This document shows, piece after piece, positions 34,613 to 46,214 of a stretch of DNA of 64,000 nt. Every line of letters starts with the position of its first letter. Position 1 is the stretch's first letter. Location: the NCBI GenBank assembly GCA_022575985.1, contig JAKSXM010000277.1:992001-1056000 (forward strand), given 5' to 3'. This DNA is from Anagrus nilaparvatae (taxonomy: Eukaryota; Arthropoda; Insecta; Hymenoptera; Mymaridae). Below the pieces are notes generated by a model. It was not told the origin of the DNA. It searched no databases and saw nothing but the letters and a program-made list of their open reading frames with translations. The translations under genes were made by a program, and so were the position numbers.

Positions 34613-37600
34613 ATAAAAGGATTGAGTTTTTATTGACCAATACTGGGCATAAATGAAACAAATTAGTTGTTTGCAATAAACAAGATGTTATTATTAGACG
34701 TTTCGCTTATTTAGTTTATAGGCCTTATCAATAATGTCTAAAAAAATATACAGAAAATTAATCAATACATTCGATACATAAAAATAAAAAAATGAAAAAT
34801 ACCTATAATAATTTTATATAAACATAATAATAAAATGGGAAGTCATTCTTATTATTAAAAATTAAATTAAAAAGTTTAAAAAAATATTTATAACAATAAT
34901 TTAACACATAACAATAAACATGAAAATAACTAGAGTTTATGGTGCCAAGAAAATGTATTGAAAATGTACGATATTGAAACTTTAAATGATGATTTTTGAG
35001 TTAAATTTGTTGAAACTATTGTAGAGGGAGTTGTTGATTGAGGGAATTGATGGTATGGGTGTAAGATGGGTTTAGGTTATCAGTATCTTCATTTTTATTT
35101 ATTGTAGGGTGGGCAAGTTGGATGTGTAGACTTTCTGATAATTTACGTTTGCCCGATGTAGCTTCTTCATCGAGCACCTGTGGTTTATCAAAATTAAAAG
35201 TATGTCTATTTAGGTTGCAATGAGTTACAATAACTGATGTTTTAACTCTCTGGTATTCGTCGAGTCTCATATAAAGAGATCTTTTGGATTCACCTATATA
35301 TATACTGCCACAGTCGTTGCAAGTTAGTTTGTATACAATACCAGTTTTGTTTTGTATGCTGTCAATCTCGCCTTTTCTGATGATTTTTGTCATATCCTTG
35401 TTGAGTTGCGGAATAACATGAAATGTGTTGTAATCAATAATTATTTTGATTTTTTGATATAATCCAAATCTAAATGGGATTTTAATGAGTATTTTGTCTC
35501 TGTAATTATTATTAATTGGAATATTGTTCCTAGTAATGTAATAATGGCAATTCTTTAATAGATTACACCTCTTATTAATGAATTTATTGACAAAATGTAT
35601 GGGATATTTATTAGCTATTAAGATGTCCTTCACAATCTTGATGTTGTTATTGAGGTAAGCTTTGTCAGACAGAATTAGGCTTCGATCGACGAGGTTGTAT
35701 ACCATGGCAATTTTCTGGTGCAGTAAGTGGTTAGAATCAAAGTGCAGAATTGTACCAGAAAAGGTGCTTTTTTGGTACCAATTGGTTGTGATTATATTAT
35801 TGCTGTTTTTTATTAAGGTGATAAAATATCCAGAGTGTAGTTATTCTCTGATATACATAGGATTATATCTTCCACATATCTATAAAAAAATAGTGGAGTA
35901 TAATCCAAAAGGTTGATGCATTCCGTTTCTAAGTCGTCCATGACAATATCAGCAAGTAAAGATGATATAGCAGAGCCCATTGAAGTGCCTATAAGTTGTT
36001 TATATATGACAGAGTTGAAAGTACAATAGGTGTTGTCGTATAGGTACTTGATAGTGTAAACGATTTCGTTGTATGGAATTATACAGTTGTTATTGATGGT
36101 GGTGTATCTTCTGTCGAGGCTATTGATTACCAAATCAAGTGGAATATTGGTAAATAATGAACTGACATCGAGCGACAATAATTTGTGGTTATGTGAAATG
36201 AAAGTACCTCTGATTTTATTGCATAGGTCAAAGTTGTTTTTTATGTATGATTTTGGTTTATTGATACAAGAGTATAAGTGGAAATGTAATGTTTTGGCTA
36301 TCAGGGAGGTGTGGCTATTGAAGTTTGGTATGACAGGCCTAACAGGGATGATAGAGTTTGCGTTAATATCGCGAAAGAAACTATTTTATGGTGTTTAGGG
36401 GGGAAGTATATGGCAGGAATAGAAGTATGGGTTTGAGTCAATTCGTATGGGTTCTGGTTGGGTTTTAGTAAGCCCAAGTCTTTCCAAGCATTTAGTCGAT
36501 TACTAGCATTTTTCTGTAATCTTTTTAAGAGGGTTTTAGTGCTTTTGACTACTTGGTATACCTCTTTTGGCGATAATAATGCCTCCGCACTCCTTATGTA
36601 CATGGGTTTGGGCATGCATAAGGTAGTATTACCTTTGTCGACTGGCGTAAAAATGATGTCCTTGTGTTGCTTGAGGAAAGATTTGCAGGCATAAACTTTT
36701 TTGGAGAAAACTTTTTGACTATGTGTTCGATGTGTGTTGTTGTTTTTTGTCATATTCAGTACATTGATGATCTTATGTCGTTGTTTGCAAATAGATGGAT
36801 CCCTATGTAGTATATATTGGACTTGTTTATGTTTTTCAGCGGCATCTACTATGGTGGTATTGTTATTTTCGAAAATGTATTTAGCATTTAAGTAGAAAGC
36901 ATTTTCAACATTTTTTCTAGTGTTTAATACGTCATTTTTTTGGATGTTACCAGGCAAGCTGAATTTAGGCCCTAAACTTGCAATTTCGACGACATTATCT
37001 GGTACGTCGATGTCTGAAATATTAATAAACCAGTTATCATTTAAGTCATTGGTGTTGTTGTTGATATTGACTTTTTCAAAATTTTTATAATGGTTAACAT
37101 TTAAAAGTTTGTTGTATAATCTACAGTTGTTTTTGTAGTAAATATTATTCTTTTTACAGTTTTGAGTGCTGAAAAAGGTATTGAGTTTGGAGTTATCAAT
37201 GTTAGAGTTTAAAAGAAAATTCTTAGTATTAGCCAATGTTTTTCCAAAGCTGGATATGTGTGAATTGATGTCTTTAAACTGTAGGTTCTATAATTTATTA
37301 GCCGTTCTTTGTAGGACTTTTTGAAAGCCGGTTCTTGTTGTATCTTTATAAAAAGTGAAGTCCTTGAACCTGTATTTTATGCTTGATACATGTGTTGGTA
37401 AAGAATCATAATGTCGACATTTCAGCAAAAATTTTCTTCTTGAGTACGCCAAAGCAATCTTGTGTATATTAATTGAGTATATATGTAAGGATTTAACCAT
37501 AGAAGGTCCGTGGTGATGTTAAACTTCTTCGTAAAAGTTGCTAGAATGGCTGACTATGGGTCTGCAGCCTTGTGAAATATCAATTTGAAAGTTTTCATCA

Positions 37601-37620
37601 CCCATGATTTAAAGATATTT
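34613..37620 (-). mobile_element. PLE unit 4
   Basis: 3008 bp, same layout as units 2 and 3. Confidence 0.92.
35016..37605 (-). pseudogene. PLE unit 4 RT/GIY-YIG gene, broken
   Basis: Same lesions and same translations as units 2 and 3. Confidence 0.9.
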
Positions 37621-40600
37621 ATAAAAGGATTGAGTTTTTATTGACCAATACTGGGCATAAATGAAACAAATTAGTTGTTTGCAATAAACAAGATGTTATT
37701 ATTAGACGTTTCGCTTATTTAGTTTATAGGCCTTATCAATAATGTCTAAAAAAATATACAGAAAATTAATCAATACATTCGATACATAAAAATAAAAAAA
37801 TGAAAAATACCTATAATAATTTTATATAAACATAATAATAAAATGGGAAGTCATTCTTATTATTAAAAATTAAATTAAAAAGTTTAAAAAAATATTTATA
37901 ACAATAATTTAACACATAACAATAAACATGAAAATAACTAGAGTTTATGGTGCCAAGAAAATGTATTGAAAATGTACGATATTGAAACTTTAAATGATGA
38001 TTTTTGAGTTAAATTTGTTGAAACTATTGTAGAGGGAGTTGTTGATTGAGGGAATTGATGGTATGGGTGTAAGATGGGTTTAGGTTATCAGTATCTTCAT
38101 TTTTATTTATTGTAGGGTGGGCAAGTTGGATGTGTAGACTTTCTGATAATTTACGTTTGCCCGATGTAGCTTCTTCATCGAGCACCTGTGGTTTATCAAA
38201 ATTAAAAGTATGTCTATTTAGGTTGCAATGAGTTACAATAACTGATGTTTTAACTCTCTGGTATTCGTCGAGTCTCATATAAAGAGATCTTTTGGATTCA
38301 CCTATATATATACTGCCACAGTCGTTGCAAGTTAGTTTGTATACAATACCAGTTTTGTTTTGTATGCTGTCAATCTCGCCTTTTCTGATGATTTTTGTCA
38401 TATCCTTGTTGAGTTGCGGAATAACATGAAATGTGTTGTAATCAATAATTATTTTGATTTTTTGATATAATCCAAATCTAAATGGGATTTTAATGAGTAT
38501 TTTGTCTCTGTAATTATTATTAATTGGAATATTGTTCCTAGTAATGTTATAATGGCAATTCTTTAATAGATTACACCTCTTATTAATGAATTTATTGACA
38601 AAATGTATGGGATATTTATTAGCTATTAAGATGTCCTTCACAATCTTGATGTTGTTATTGAGGTAAGCTTTGTCAGACAGAATTAGGCTTCGATCGACGA
38701 GGTTGTATACCATGGCAATTTTCTGGTGCAGTAAGTGGTTAGAATCAAAGTGCAGAATTGTACCAGAAAAGGTGCTTTTTTGGTACCAATTGGTTGTGAT
38801 TATATTATTGCTGTTTTTTATTAAGGTGATAAAATATCCAGAGTGTAGTTATTCTCTGATATACATAGGATTATATCTTCCACATATCTATAAAAAAATA
38901 GTGGAGTATAATCCAAAAGGTTGATGCATTCCGTTTCTAAGTCGTCCATGACAATATCAGCAAGTAAAGATGATATAGCAGAGCCCATTGAAGTGCCTAT
39001 AAGTTGTTTGTATATGACAGAGTTGAAAGTACAATAGGTGTTGTCGTATAGGTACTTGATAGTGTAAACGATTTCGTTGTATGGAATTATACAGTTGTTA
39101 TTGATGGTGGTGTATCTTCTGTCGAGGCTATTGATTACCAAATCAAGTGGAATATTGGTAAATAATGAACTGACATCGAGCGACAATAATTTGTGGTTAT
39201 GTGAAATGAAAGTACCTCTGATTTTATTGCATAGGTCAAAGCTGTTTTTTATGTATGATTTTGGTTTATTGATACAAGAGTATAAGTGGAAATGTAATGT
39301 TTTGGCTATCAGGGAGGTGTGGCTATTGAAGTTTGGTATGACAGGCCTAACAGGGATGATAGAGTTTGCGTTAATATCGCGAAAGAAACTATTTTATGGT
39401 GTTTAGGGGGGAAGTATATGGCAGGAATAGAAGTATGGGTTTGAGTCAGTTCGTATGGATTCTGGTTGGGTTTTAGTAGGCCCAATTCTTTCAAGCATTA
39501 AGTCGATTACTAGCATTTTTCTGTAATCTTTTTAAGAGGGTTTTAGTGCTTTTGACTACTTGGTATACCTCTTTTGGCGATAATAATGCCTCCGCACTCC
39601 TTATGTACATGGGTTTGGGCATGCATAAGGTAGTATTACCTTTGTCGACTGGCGTAAAAATGATGTCCTTGTGTTGCTTGAGGAAAGATTTGCAGGCATA
39701 ATATTTATTGGAGAAAACTTTTTGACTATGTGTTCGATGTGTGTTGTTGTTTTTTGTCATATTCAGTACATTGATGATCTTATGTCGTTGTTTGCAAATA
39801 GATGGATTCCTATGCAGTATATATTGGACTTGTTTATGTTTTTCAGCGGCATCTACTATGGTGTTATTGTTATTTTCGAAAATGTATTTAGCATTTAAGT
39901 AGAAAGCATTTTCAACATTTTATATAGTGTTTAAAACGTCAATCTTTTGGATGTTACCAGGCAAGCTGAATTTAGGCCCTAAACTTGCAATTTCGACGAC
40001 ATCATCTGGTACGTCGATGTCTGAAATATTAATAAACCAGTTATCATTTAAGTCATTGGTGTTGTTGTTGATATTGACTTTTTCAAAATTTTTATAATGG
40101 TTAATATTTAAAAGTTTGTTGTATAATCTACAGTTGTTTTTGTAGTAAATATTATTCTTTTTACAGTTTTGAGTGCTGAAAAAGGTATTGAGTTTGGAGT
40201 TATCAATGTTAGAGTTTAAAAGAAAATTCTTAGTATTAGCCAATGTTTTTCCTAAGCTGGATATGTGTGAATTGATGTCTTTAATCTGTAGGTTCTATAA
40301 TTTATTGGCCGTTCTTTGTAGGACTTTTTGAAAGCCGGTTCTTGTTGTATCTTTATAAAAAGTGAAGTCCTTGAACCTGTATTTTATGCTTGTTACATGG
40401 GTTGGTAAAGAATCATAATGTCGACATTTCAGCAAAAATTTTCTTCTTGAGTACGCCAAAGCAATCTTGTGTATATTAATTGAGTATATATGTAAGGATT
40501 TAACCAAAGAAGGTCCGTGGTGTTGTTGAACTTCTTGGTAAAAGTTGTTAGAATGGCTGACTATGGGCCTGCAGCCTTGTGAAATATCAATTTGAAAGTT

Positions 40601-40627
40601 TTCATCGCCCATGATTTACAGATATGT
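37621..40627 (-). mobile_element. PLE unit 5, chimeric
   Basis: 3007 bp. The left part (to about 39440) matches units 2-4 almost exactly. The right part (39440-40627) carries many substitutions, such as KYYACKSF for KVYACKSF and loss of the early TAA. A marker at about 38546 (gttat rather than gtaat) is shared with unit 1 only. Confidence 0.9.
38024..40612 (-). pseudogene. PLE unit 5 RT/GIY-YIG gene, broken
   Basis: The 5' part is open for 105 codons from the start at 40612 (MGDENFQIDISQGCRP), because the early TAA of units 1-4 is absent, and stops at the shared TAG. The next pieces lie at 40243-39920, 39760-39491 and 39494-39309, with more breaks than in units 2-4. The RT core with YVED (39186-38821) and GIY-YIG end (38713-38024) match the other units. 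It preserves the best view of the start of the gene on the - strand. Confidence 0.9.
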
Positions 40628-41887
40628 ATAAAAGGATTGAGTTTTTATTGACCAATACTGGGCATAAGTGAAACAAATTAGTTGTTTGTCATAAAAAAGA
40701 TGTTATTATTAGACGTTTCGCCTATTTAGTTTATAGGCCTTATCAATAAAAAAATATACAAAAAATTAATCAATACATATGATACATAAAAATAAAAAAA
40801 TGAAAAATACCTATAATAATTTTATATAAACATTATAATAAAATGAGAAGTCATTCTTATTATTAAAAATTAAATTATTTAAAATATTTAAAACAATAAT
40901 TTAACACATAACAAAAAACATGAAAATAACTAGAGTTTATGGTGCCAAAAAAATGTATTGAAAAAGTACGATATTGAAACTTTAAATGATAATTTTTGAG
41001 TTAAATTTGTTGAAACTATTGTAGAGGGAGTTGTTAATTGAGGGTATTGATGGTATGGATGTAAGATGGGTTTAGGTTATCAGTATCTTCTTTTTTATTT
41101 GTTGTAGGGTGGGCAAGTTGGATGTGTAGACTTTCTGATACTTTACGTTTGCCCCATGTAGCTTCTTCATCGAGCACCTGTGGTTTATCAAAATTAAAAG
41201 TATGTCTATTTAGGTTGCAATGAGTTACAATAACTGATGTTTTAACTCTCTGGTGTTCGTCGAGTCTCATATAGAGATCTTTTGGATTCACCTATATATA
41301 TGCTGTCACAGTCGTTGCAAGTTAGTTTGTATACAATACCAGTTTTATTTTGTATGCTGTCAATCTTGCCTTTTCTGATGATTTTTGTCATATCCTTGTT
41401 GAGTAGCGAAATAACATGAAATGTGGTTAGAATCAAAGTGCAGAATTCTACCAGAAAAGGTGCTTTTTTGGTACCAATTGGTTGTGATTATGTTATTGCT
41501 GTTTTTTATTAAGCTGATGTCAAGAAAGCTTAAACTGTTGTTTTGTTCTAATTCTATGATGAAATTTAAATTAAAATGATATGCATTAAAAATATCCAGA
41601 GTGTAATTAATTTTGTTCTCTGGTATACATAGGATTATATCATCCACGTATCTATAAAAAAATAGTGGAGTATAATCTAAAAGGTTGATGCATTCCGTTT
41701 CTAAGTCATCCATGACAATATCAGAAAGTAAATATGATATAGCAGAGCCCATTGGAACGCCAATAAGTTGTTTGTATATGACAGAGTTGAAAGCACAATA
41801 GGTGTTGTCGTATAGGTACTTGATAGTGTCAACGATTTCGTTGTATGGAATTTTACAGTTGTTATTGATGGTGGTGTATCTTCTGTC
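40628..41887 (-). mobile_element. PLE copy 6, 5' truncated and internally deleted
   Basis: It diverges from units 1-5. About 300 bp between GIY-YIG and the RT thumb are missing (junction near 41424). The copy ends in the RT region at the head-to-head junction with copy 7. It retains the RT segment deleted from units 1-5. Confidence 0.88.
41034..41887 (-). pseudogene. PLE copy 6 RT/GIY-YIG remnant with intact YVDD
   Basis: It reads RRYTTINNNCKIPYNEIVDT, then GVPMGSAISYLLSDIV, then the RT box YRYVDDIILCI, the canonical form missing from the other copies. The downstream block NNSLSFLDISLIKNSNNI is also present. The GIY-YIG part is shifted at about 41275 and ends with a stop four codons before the usual C-terminus. 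An open frame at 41360-41938 crosses the junction and starts with antisense sequence of copy 7, so its first 17 residues are not PLE protein. Confidence 0.85.
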
Positions 41888-42583
41888 AATTGCCATGGTA
41901 TACAACCTCGTCGATCGAAGCCTAATTCTGTCTGACAAAGCTTACCACAATAACAACATCAAGATTGTGAAGGACATCTTAATAGCTAATAAGTGTCCCA
42001 TGCATTTTGTCAATAAATTCGTTAATAAGAGGTGGAATCTATTAAAGAATTGCAATTATAACAATACTAGGAACAATATTACAATTAATAATAATTACAG
42101 AGACAAAATACTCATCCAAATCCCATTTAGATTTGGATTATATCAAAAAATCAAAGAAATTATTAATGATAACACATTTTATGTTATTCCGCAACTCAAC
42201 AAGGATATGACAAAAATCATCAGAAAAGGCAAGTATGACAGCATACAAAACAAAACTGGTATTGTATACAAACTAACTTGCAACGACTGTGACAGCATAT
42301 ATATAGGTGAATCCATAGATCTCTTTATATGAGACTCGACGAACACCAGAGAGTTAAAAAATCAGTTTTTGTAACTCATTGCAACCTAAATTGACATACT
42401 TTTAATTTTGATAAACCATAGGTGCTCGGTAAAGAAGCTACATGGGGCAAACGTAAAGTATCAGAAAGTCTAAACATTCAACTTGCCCACCCTACAATAA
42501 ATAAAAAAGATGATACTGATATCCTAAACCCATCTTACATCCATACCATCAATACCCTCAATCAACAACTCCCTCTACAATAG
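41888..42583 (+). pseudogene. PLE copy 7 GIY-YIG remnant
   Basis: Starts within MVYNLVDRSLILSDKAY and reaches KLTCNDCDSIYIGES, then shifts frame at about 42315. Matching sequence continues in other frames to the C-terminal QQLPLQ at about 42582. Confidence 0.85.
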
Positions 42584-42860
42584 TTTCAACAAATTTAACT
42601 CAAAAATCATCATTTAAAGTTTCAATATCGTACTTTTTCAATACATTTTCTTGGCACCATAAACTCTAGTTATTTTCATGTTTTTTTTTATGTGTTAAAT
42701 TATTGTTATAAATATTTTTTTAGACTTTTTAATTTAATTTTTAATAATAAGAATGACTTCTCATTTTATTATTATGTTTATATGAAATTATTATAGGTAT
42801 TTTTCATTTTTTTATTTTTATGTATCAAATGTATTGATTAATTTTTTGTATATTTTTTTA

Positions 42861-42910
42861 GACATTATTGATAAGGCCTATAAACTAAACAGGCGAAACG
42901 TCTAATAATA
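42861..42910 (+). ncRNA. Hammerhead-ribozyme-like motif, PLE copy 7
   Basis: Order of parts: ATTA (stem I), TTGATAA (in place of CUGAUGA), G, GCCTA with a loop and CAGGC (stem II), GAAAC, GTC, TAAT (stem I). PLEs are known to carry minimal hammerheads at unit junctions. The core departs from consensus at C3 and G8, which pair with each other in the folded ribozyme; here they become U and A, which could still pair. Activity is unproven. Confidence 0.5.
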
Positions 42911-43001
42911 ACATCTTTTTTATGACAAACAACTAGTTTGTTTCATTTATGCCCAGTATTGGTCAATAAAAACTCAATCCTTTTATACATATCTGTAAAT
43001 C

Positions 43002-45632
43002 ATGGGCGATGAAAACTTTCAAATTGATATTTCACAAGGCTGCAGACCCATAGTCAGCCATTCTATCAACTTTTACCAAGAAGTTCAACAACACCACGGA
43101 CCTTCTTTGGTTAAATCCTTACATATATACTCAATTAATATATACAAGATTGCTTTGGCGTACTCAAGAAGAAAATTTTTGCTGAAATGTCGACATTTTG
43201 ATTCTTTACCAACACATGTATCAAGCATAAAATACAGGTTCAAGGACTTCACTTTTTATAAAGATACAACAAGAACCGGCTTTCAAAAAGTCCTACAAAG
43301 AACGGCCAATAAATTATTGAACCTACAGATTAAAGACATCAATTTACACATATCCAGCTTAGAAAAAACATTGGCTAATACTAATAATTTTCTTCTAAAC
43401 TCTAACATTGATAACTCCAAACTCAATACCTTTTTCAGTACTCAAAACTGTAAAAAGAATAATATTTACTACAAAAACAACTGTAGATTATACAACAAAT
43501 TTTTAAATATTAACCATTAAAAAAATTTTTTAAAACTCAATATCAACAACAACACCAATGACTTAAATGATAACTGGTTTATTAATATTTCAGACATCGA
43601 TGTACCAGATGTTGTCGTCAAAATTGCAATTTAGGGCCTAAATTCAGCTTGCCTGGTAACATCCAAAAAAATGACGTATTAAACACTATAAAAAATGTTG
43701 AAAATGCTTTCTACTTAAATGCTAAATACATTTTCGAAAATAACAATACCACCATAGTAGATGCCGCTGAAAAACATAAACAAGTCCAATATATACTACA
43801 TAGGGATCCATCTATTTGCAAACAACGACATAAGATCATCAATGTACTGAATATGACAAAAAACAACAACACACATCGAACACATAGTCTAAAAGTTTTC
43901 TCCAATAAAGTTTGTGCCTGCAAATCTTTCCTCAAGCAACACAAGGACATCATTTTTACGCCAGTCGACAAAGGTAATACTACCTTATGCATGCCCAAAC
44001 CCATGTACATAAGGAGTGCGGAGGCATTATTATCGCCAATAGAGGTATACCAAGTGGTCAAAAGCACTAAAACCCTCTTAAAAAGATTACAGAAAAATGC
44101 TAGTAATCGACTAAATGCTTGGAAAGACTTGGGCTTACTAAAACCCAACCAGAACCCATTCGAACTGACTCAAACCCATACTTCTATTCCTGCCATATAT
44201 TTCTCCCCCAAACACCATAAAATAATTTCTGTTATGCCTGTCGTACCAAACGTCAATAGCCACACCTCCCTGATAGCCAAAACATTACATTTCAACTTAT
44301 ACTCTTGTATCAATAAACCAAAATCATACATAAAAAACAGCTTTGACCTATGCAATAAAATCAGAGGTACTTTCATTCCACATAACCACAAATTATTGTC
44401 GCTCGATGTCAGTTCCTTATTTACCAATATTCCACTTGATTTGGTAATCAATAGCCTCGACAGAAGATACACCACCATCAATAACAACTGTAAAATTCCA
44501 TACAACGAAATCGTTTACACTATCAAGTACCTATACGACAACACCTATTGTACTTTCAACTCTGTCATATACAAACAACTTATAGGCACTTCAATGGGCT
44601 CTGCTATATCATCTTTACTTGCTGATATTGTCATGGACGACTTAGAAACGGAATGCATCAACCTTTTGGATTATACTCCACTATTTTTTTATAGATATGT
44701 GGAAGATATAATCCTATGTATATCAGAGAATAAAATTAACTACACTCTGGATATTTTATGCATATCATTCTAATTTAAATTTCACCATAGAATTAGAACA
44801 AAACAACAGTCTAAGCTTTCTTGACATCACCTTGATAAAAAACAGCAATAACATAATCACAACCAATTGCTACCAAAAAAGCACCTTTTCTGGTAGAATT
44901 CTGCACTTTGATTCTAACCACTTAGTGCACCAGAAAATTGCCATTGTATACAACCTCGTCGATCGAAGCCTAATTCTGTCTGACAAAGCTTACCACAATA
45001 ACAACATCAAGATTGTGAAGGACATCTTAATAGCTTATAAATATCCCATGCATTTTGTCAATAAATTCATTAATAAGAGGTGGAATCTATTAAAGAATTG
45101 CAATTATAACATTACTAGGAACAATATTCCAATTAATAATAATTACAGAGACAAAATACTCATCAAAATCTCATTTAGATTTGGATTATATCAAAAAATC
45201 AAAGAAATTATAGATGAAAACACATTTCATGTTATTCCGCTACTCAACAAGGATATGACAAAAATCATCAGAAAAGGCAAGATTGACAGCATACAAAATA
45301 AAACTGGTATTATATACAAACTAACTTGCAACGACTGTGACAGCATATATATAGGTGAATCCAAAAGATCTCTTTATATGAGACTCGACGAACACCAGAG
45401 AGTTAAAACATCAGTTATTGTAACTCATTGCAACCTAAATAGACATACTTTTAATTTTGATAAACCACAGGTGCTCGATGAAGAAGCTACATGGGGCAAA
45501 CGTAAAGTATCAGAAAGTCTACACATCCAACTTGCCCACCCTACAATAAATAAAAAAGAAGATACTGATAACCTAAACCCATCTTACATCCATACCATCA
45601 ATACCCTCAATCAACAACTCCCTTTACAATAG
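43002..45632 (+). pseudogene. PLE copy 8 RT/GIY-YIG gene, broken but nearly complete
   Basis: The start at 43002 (MGDENFQIDISQGCRP) opens 172 codons to a stop at 43518. After frame changes the main piece (43649-44773) carries HRDPSICKQRHKIINVL, TPVDKGNTT and the RT blocks LLSLDVSSLFTNIPL, TSMGSAISSLLADIV and YVED. A frameshift at about 44760 interrupts the thumb. The last piece (44832-45632) holds the thumb end and the GIY-YIG nuclease (GIIYKLTCNDC, SIYIGESKRSLYMRL). It has YVED but not the deletion, so the Asp-to-Glu change came first. A coding length of about 870 codons fits Penelope-type proteins. Confidence 0.9.
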
Positions 45633-45908
45633 TTTCAACAAATTTAACTCAAAAATTATCATTTAAAGTTTCAATATCGTACTTTTTCAATACATTTTCT
45701 TGGCACCATAAACTCTAGTTATTTTCATGTTTTTTGTTATGTGTTAAATTATTGTTTTAAATATTTTTTTAAACTTTTTAATTTAATTTTTAATAATAAG
45801 AATGACTTCTCATTTTATTATAATGTTTATATAAAATTATTATAGGTATTTTTCATTTTTTTATTTTTATGTATCAAATGTATTGATTAATTTTTTGTAT
45901 ATTTTTTT

Positions 45909-45950
45909 ATTGATAAGGCCTATGAACTAAATAGGCGAAACGTCTAATAA
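45909..45950 (+). ncRNA. Hammerhead-ribozyme-like motif, PLE copy 8
   Basis: Same order of parts as at 42861-42910, with a fully paired five-base stem II (GCCTA with TAGGC). It sits shortly before the unit end. Confidence 0.5.
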
Positions 45951-46065
45951 TTTTTTATGACAAACAACTAATTTGTTTCATTTATGCCCAGTATTGGTCA
46001 ATAAAAACTCAATCCTTTTATAAATATCTGTAAATCATGGGCGATGAAAACTTTCAAATTGATAT

Positions 46066-46079
46066 TTAATTTTAATTAT
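46066..46079. repeat. Target-site duplication of the whole PLE array, right copy
   Basis: Matches 21311-21324. Confidence 0.85.
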
Positions 46080-46214
46080 CATTCACACAAACATATAAAT
46101 TTATGATTTAAGCGCAGCACCGTTATTAAGAATATAATTAATAATATATATATAGATGTATTATAATTTTAAAATAAAAGAAAAAAATTTTTATTTACAA
46201 AAATATCAAATATT

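Larger units (their letters stand above)
41888..42986 (+). mobile_element. PLE copy 7, inverted and 5' truncated
   Basis: It begins at aattgccatggtatac, equivalent to the start of the last third of the gene, and runs through the 3' end of the unit. It meets copy 6 head to head with only a few shared bases at the join. Confidence 0.88.
21325..46065. mobile_element. Penelope-like element array, about 24.7 kb
   Basis: Eight PLE copies: five consecutive units on the - strand (period 3008 bp, boundaries 28597, 31605, 34613, 37621, 40628), a 5'-truncated sixth - strand copy (40628-41887), a 5'-truncated + strand copy (41888-42986) and a near full-length + strand copy (42987-46021). The first 44 bp of a further unit follow. 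The array is bounded by a 12-14 bp duplication. All copies share RT and GIY-YIG sequence and a hammerhead-like motif at the unit ends. A BEL/Pao element interrupts the first unit. Tandem and inverted arrangement is usual for PLEs, but so many homogeneous units is unusual. Confidence 0.92.
42987..46065 (+). mobile_element. PLE copy 8, near full length, plus first 44 bp of a further unit
   Basis: A complete unit by layout, ending at about 46021, followed by the start of another unit up to gatat, where the target-site duplication begins. It lacks the roughly 80-bp deletion of units 1-5. Confidence 0.9.

Noticed and set aside
28597..40627. CRISPR-like or bacterial repeat array
   Set aside because: The repeated unit is 3 kb and codes for PLE proteins; no short repeats with unique spacers.
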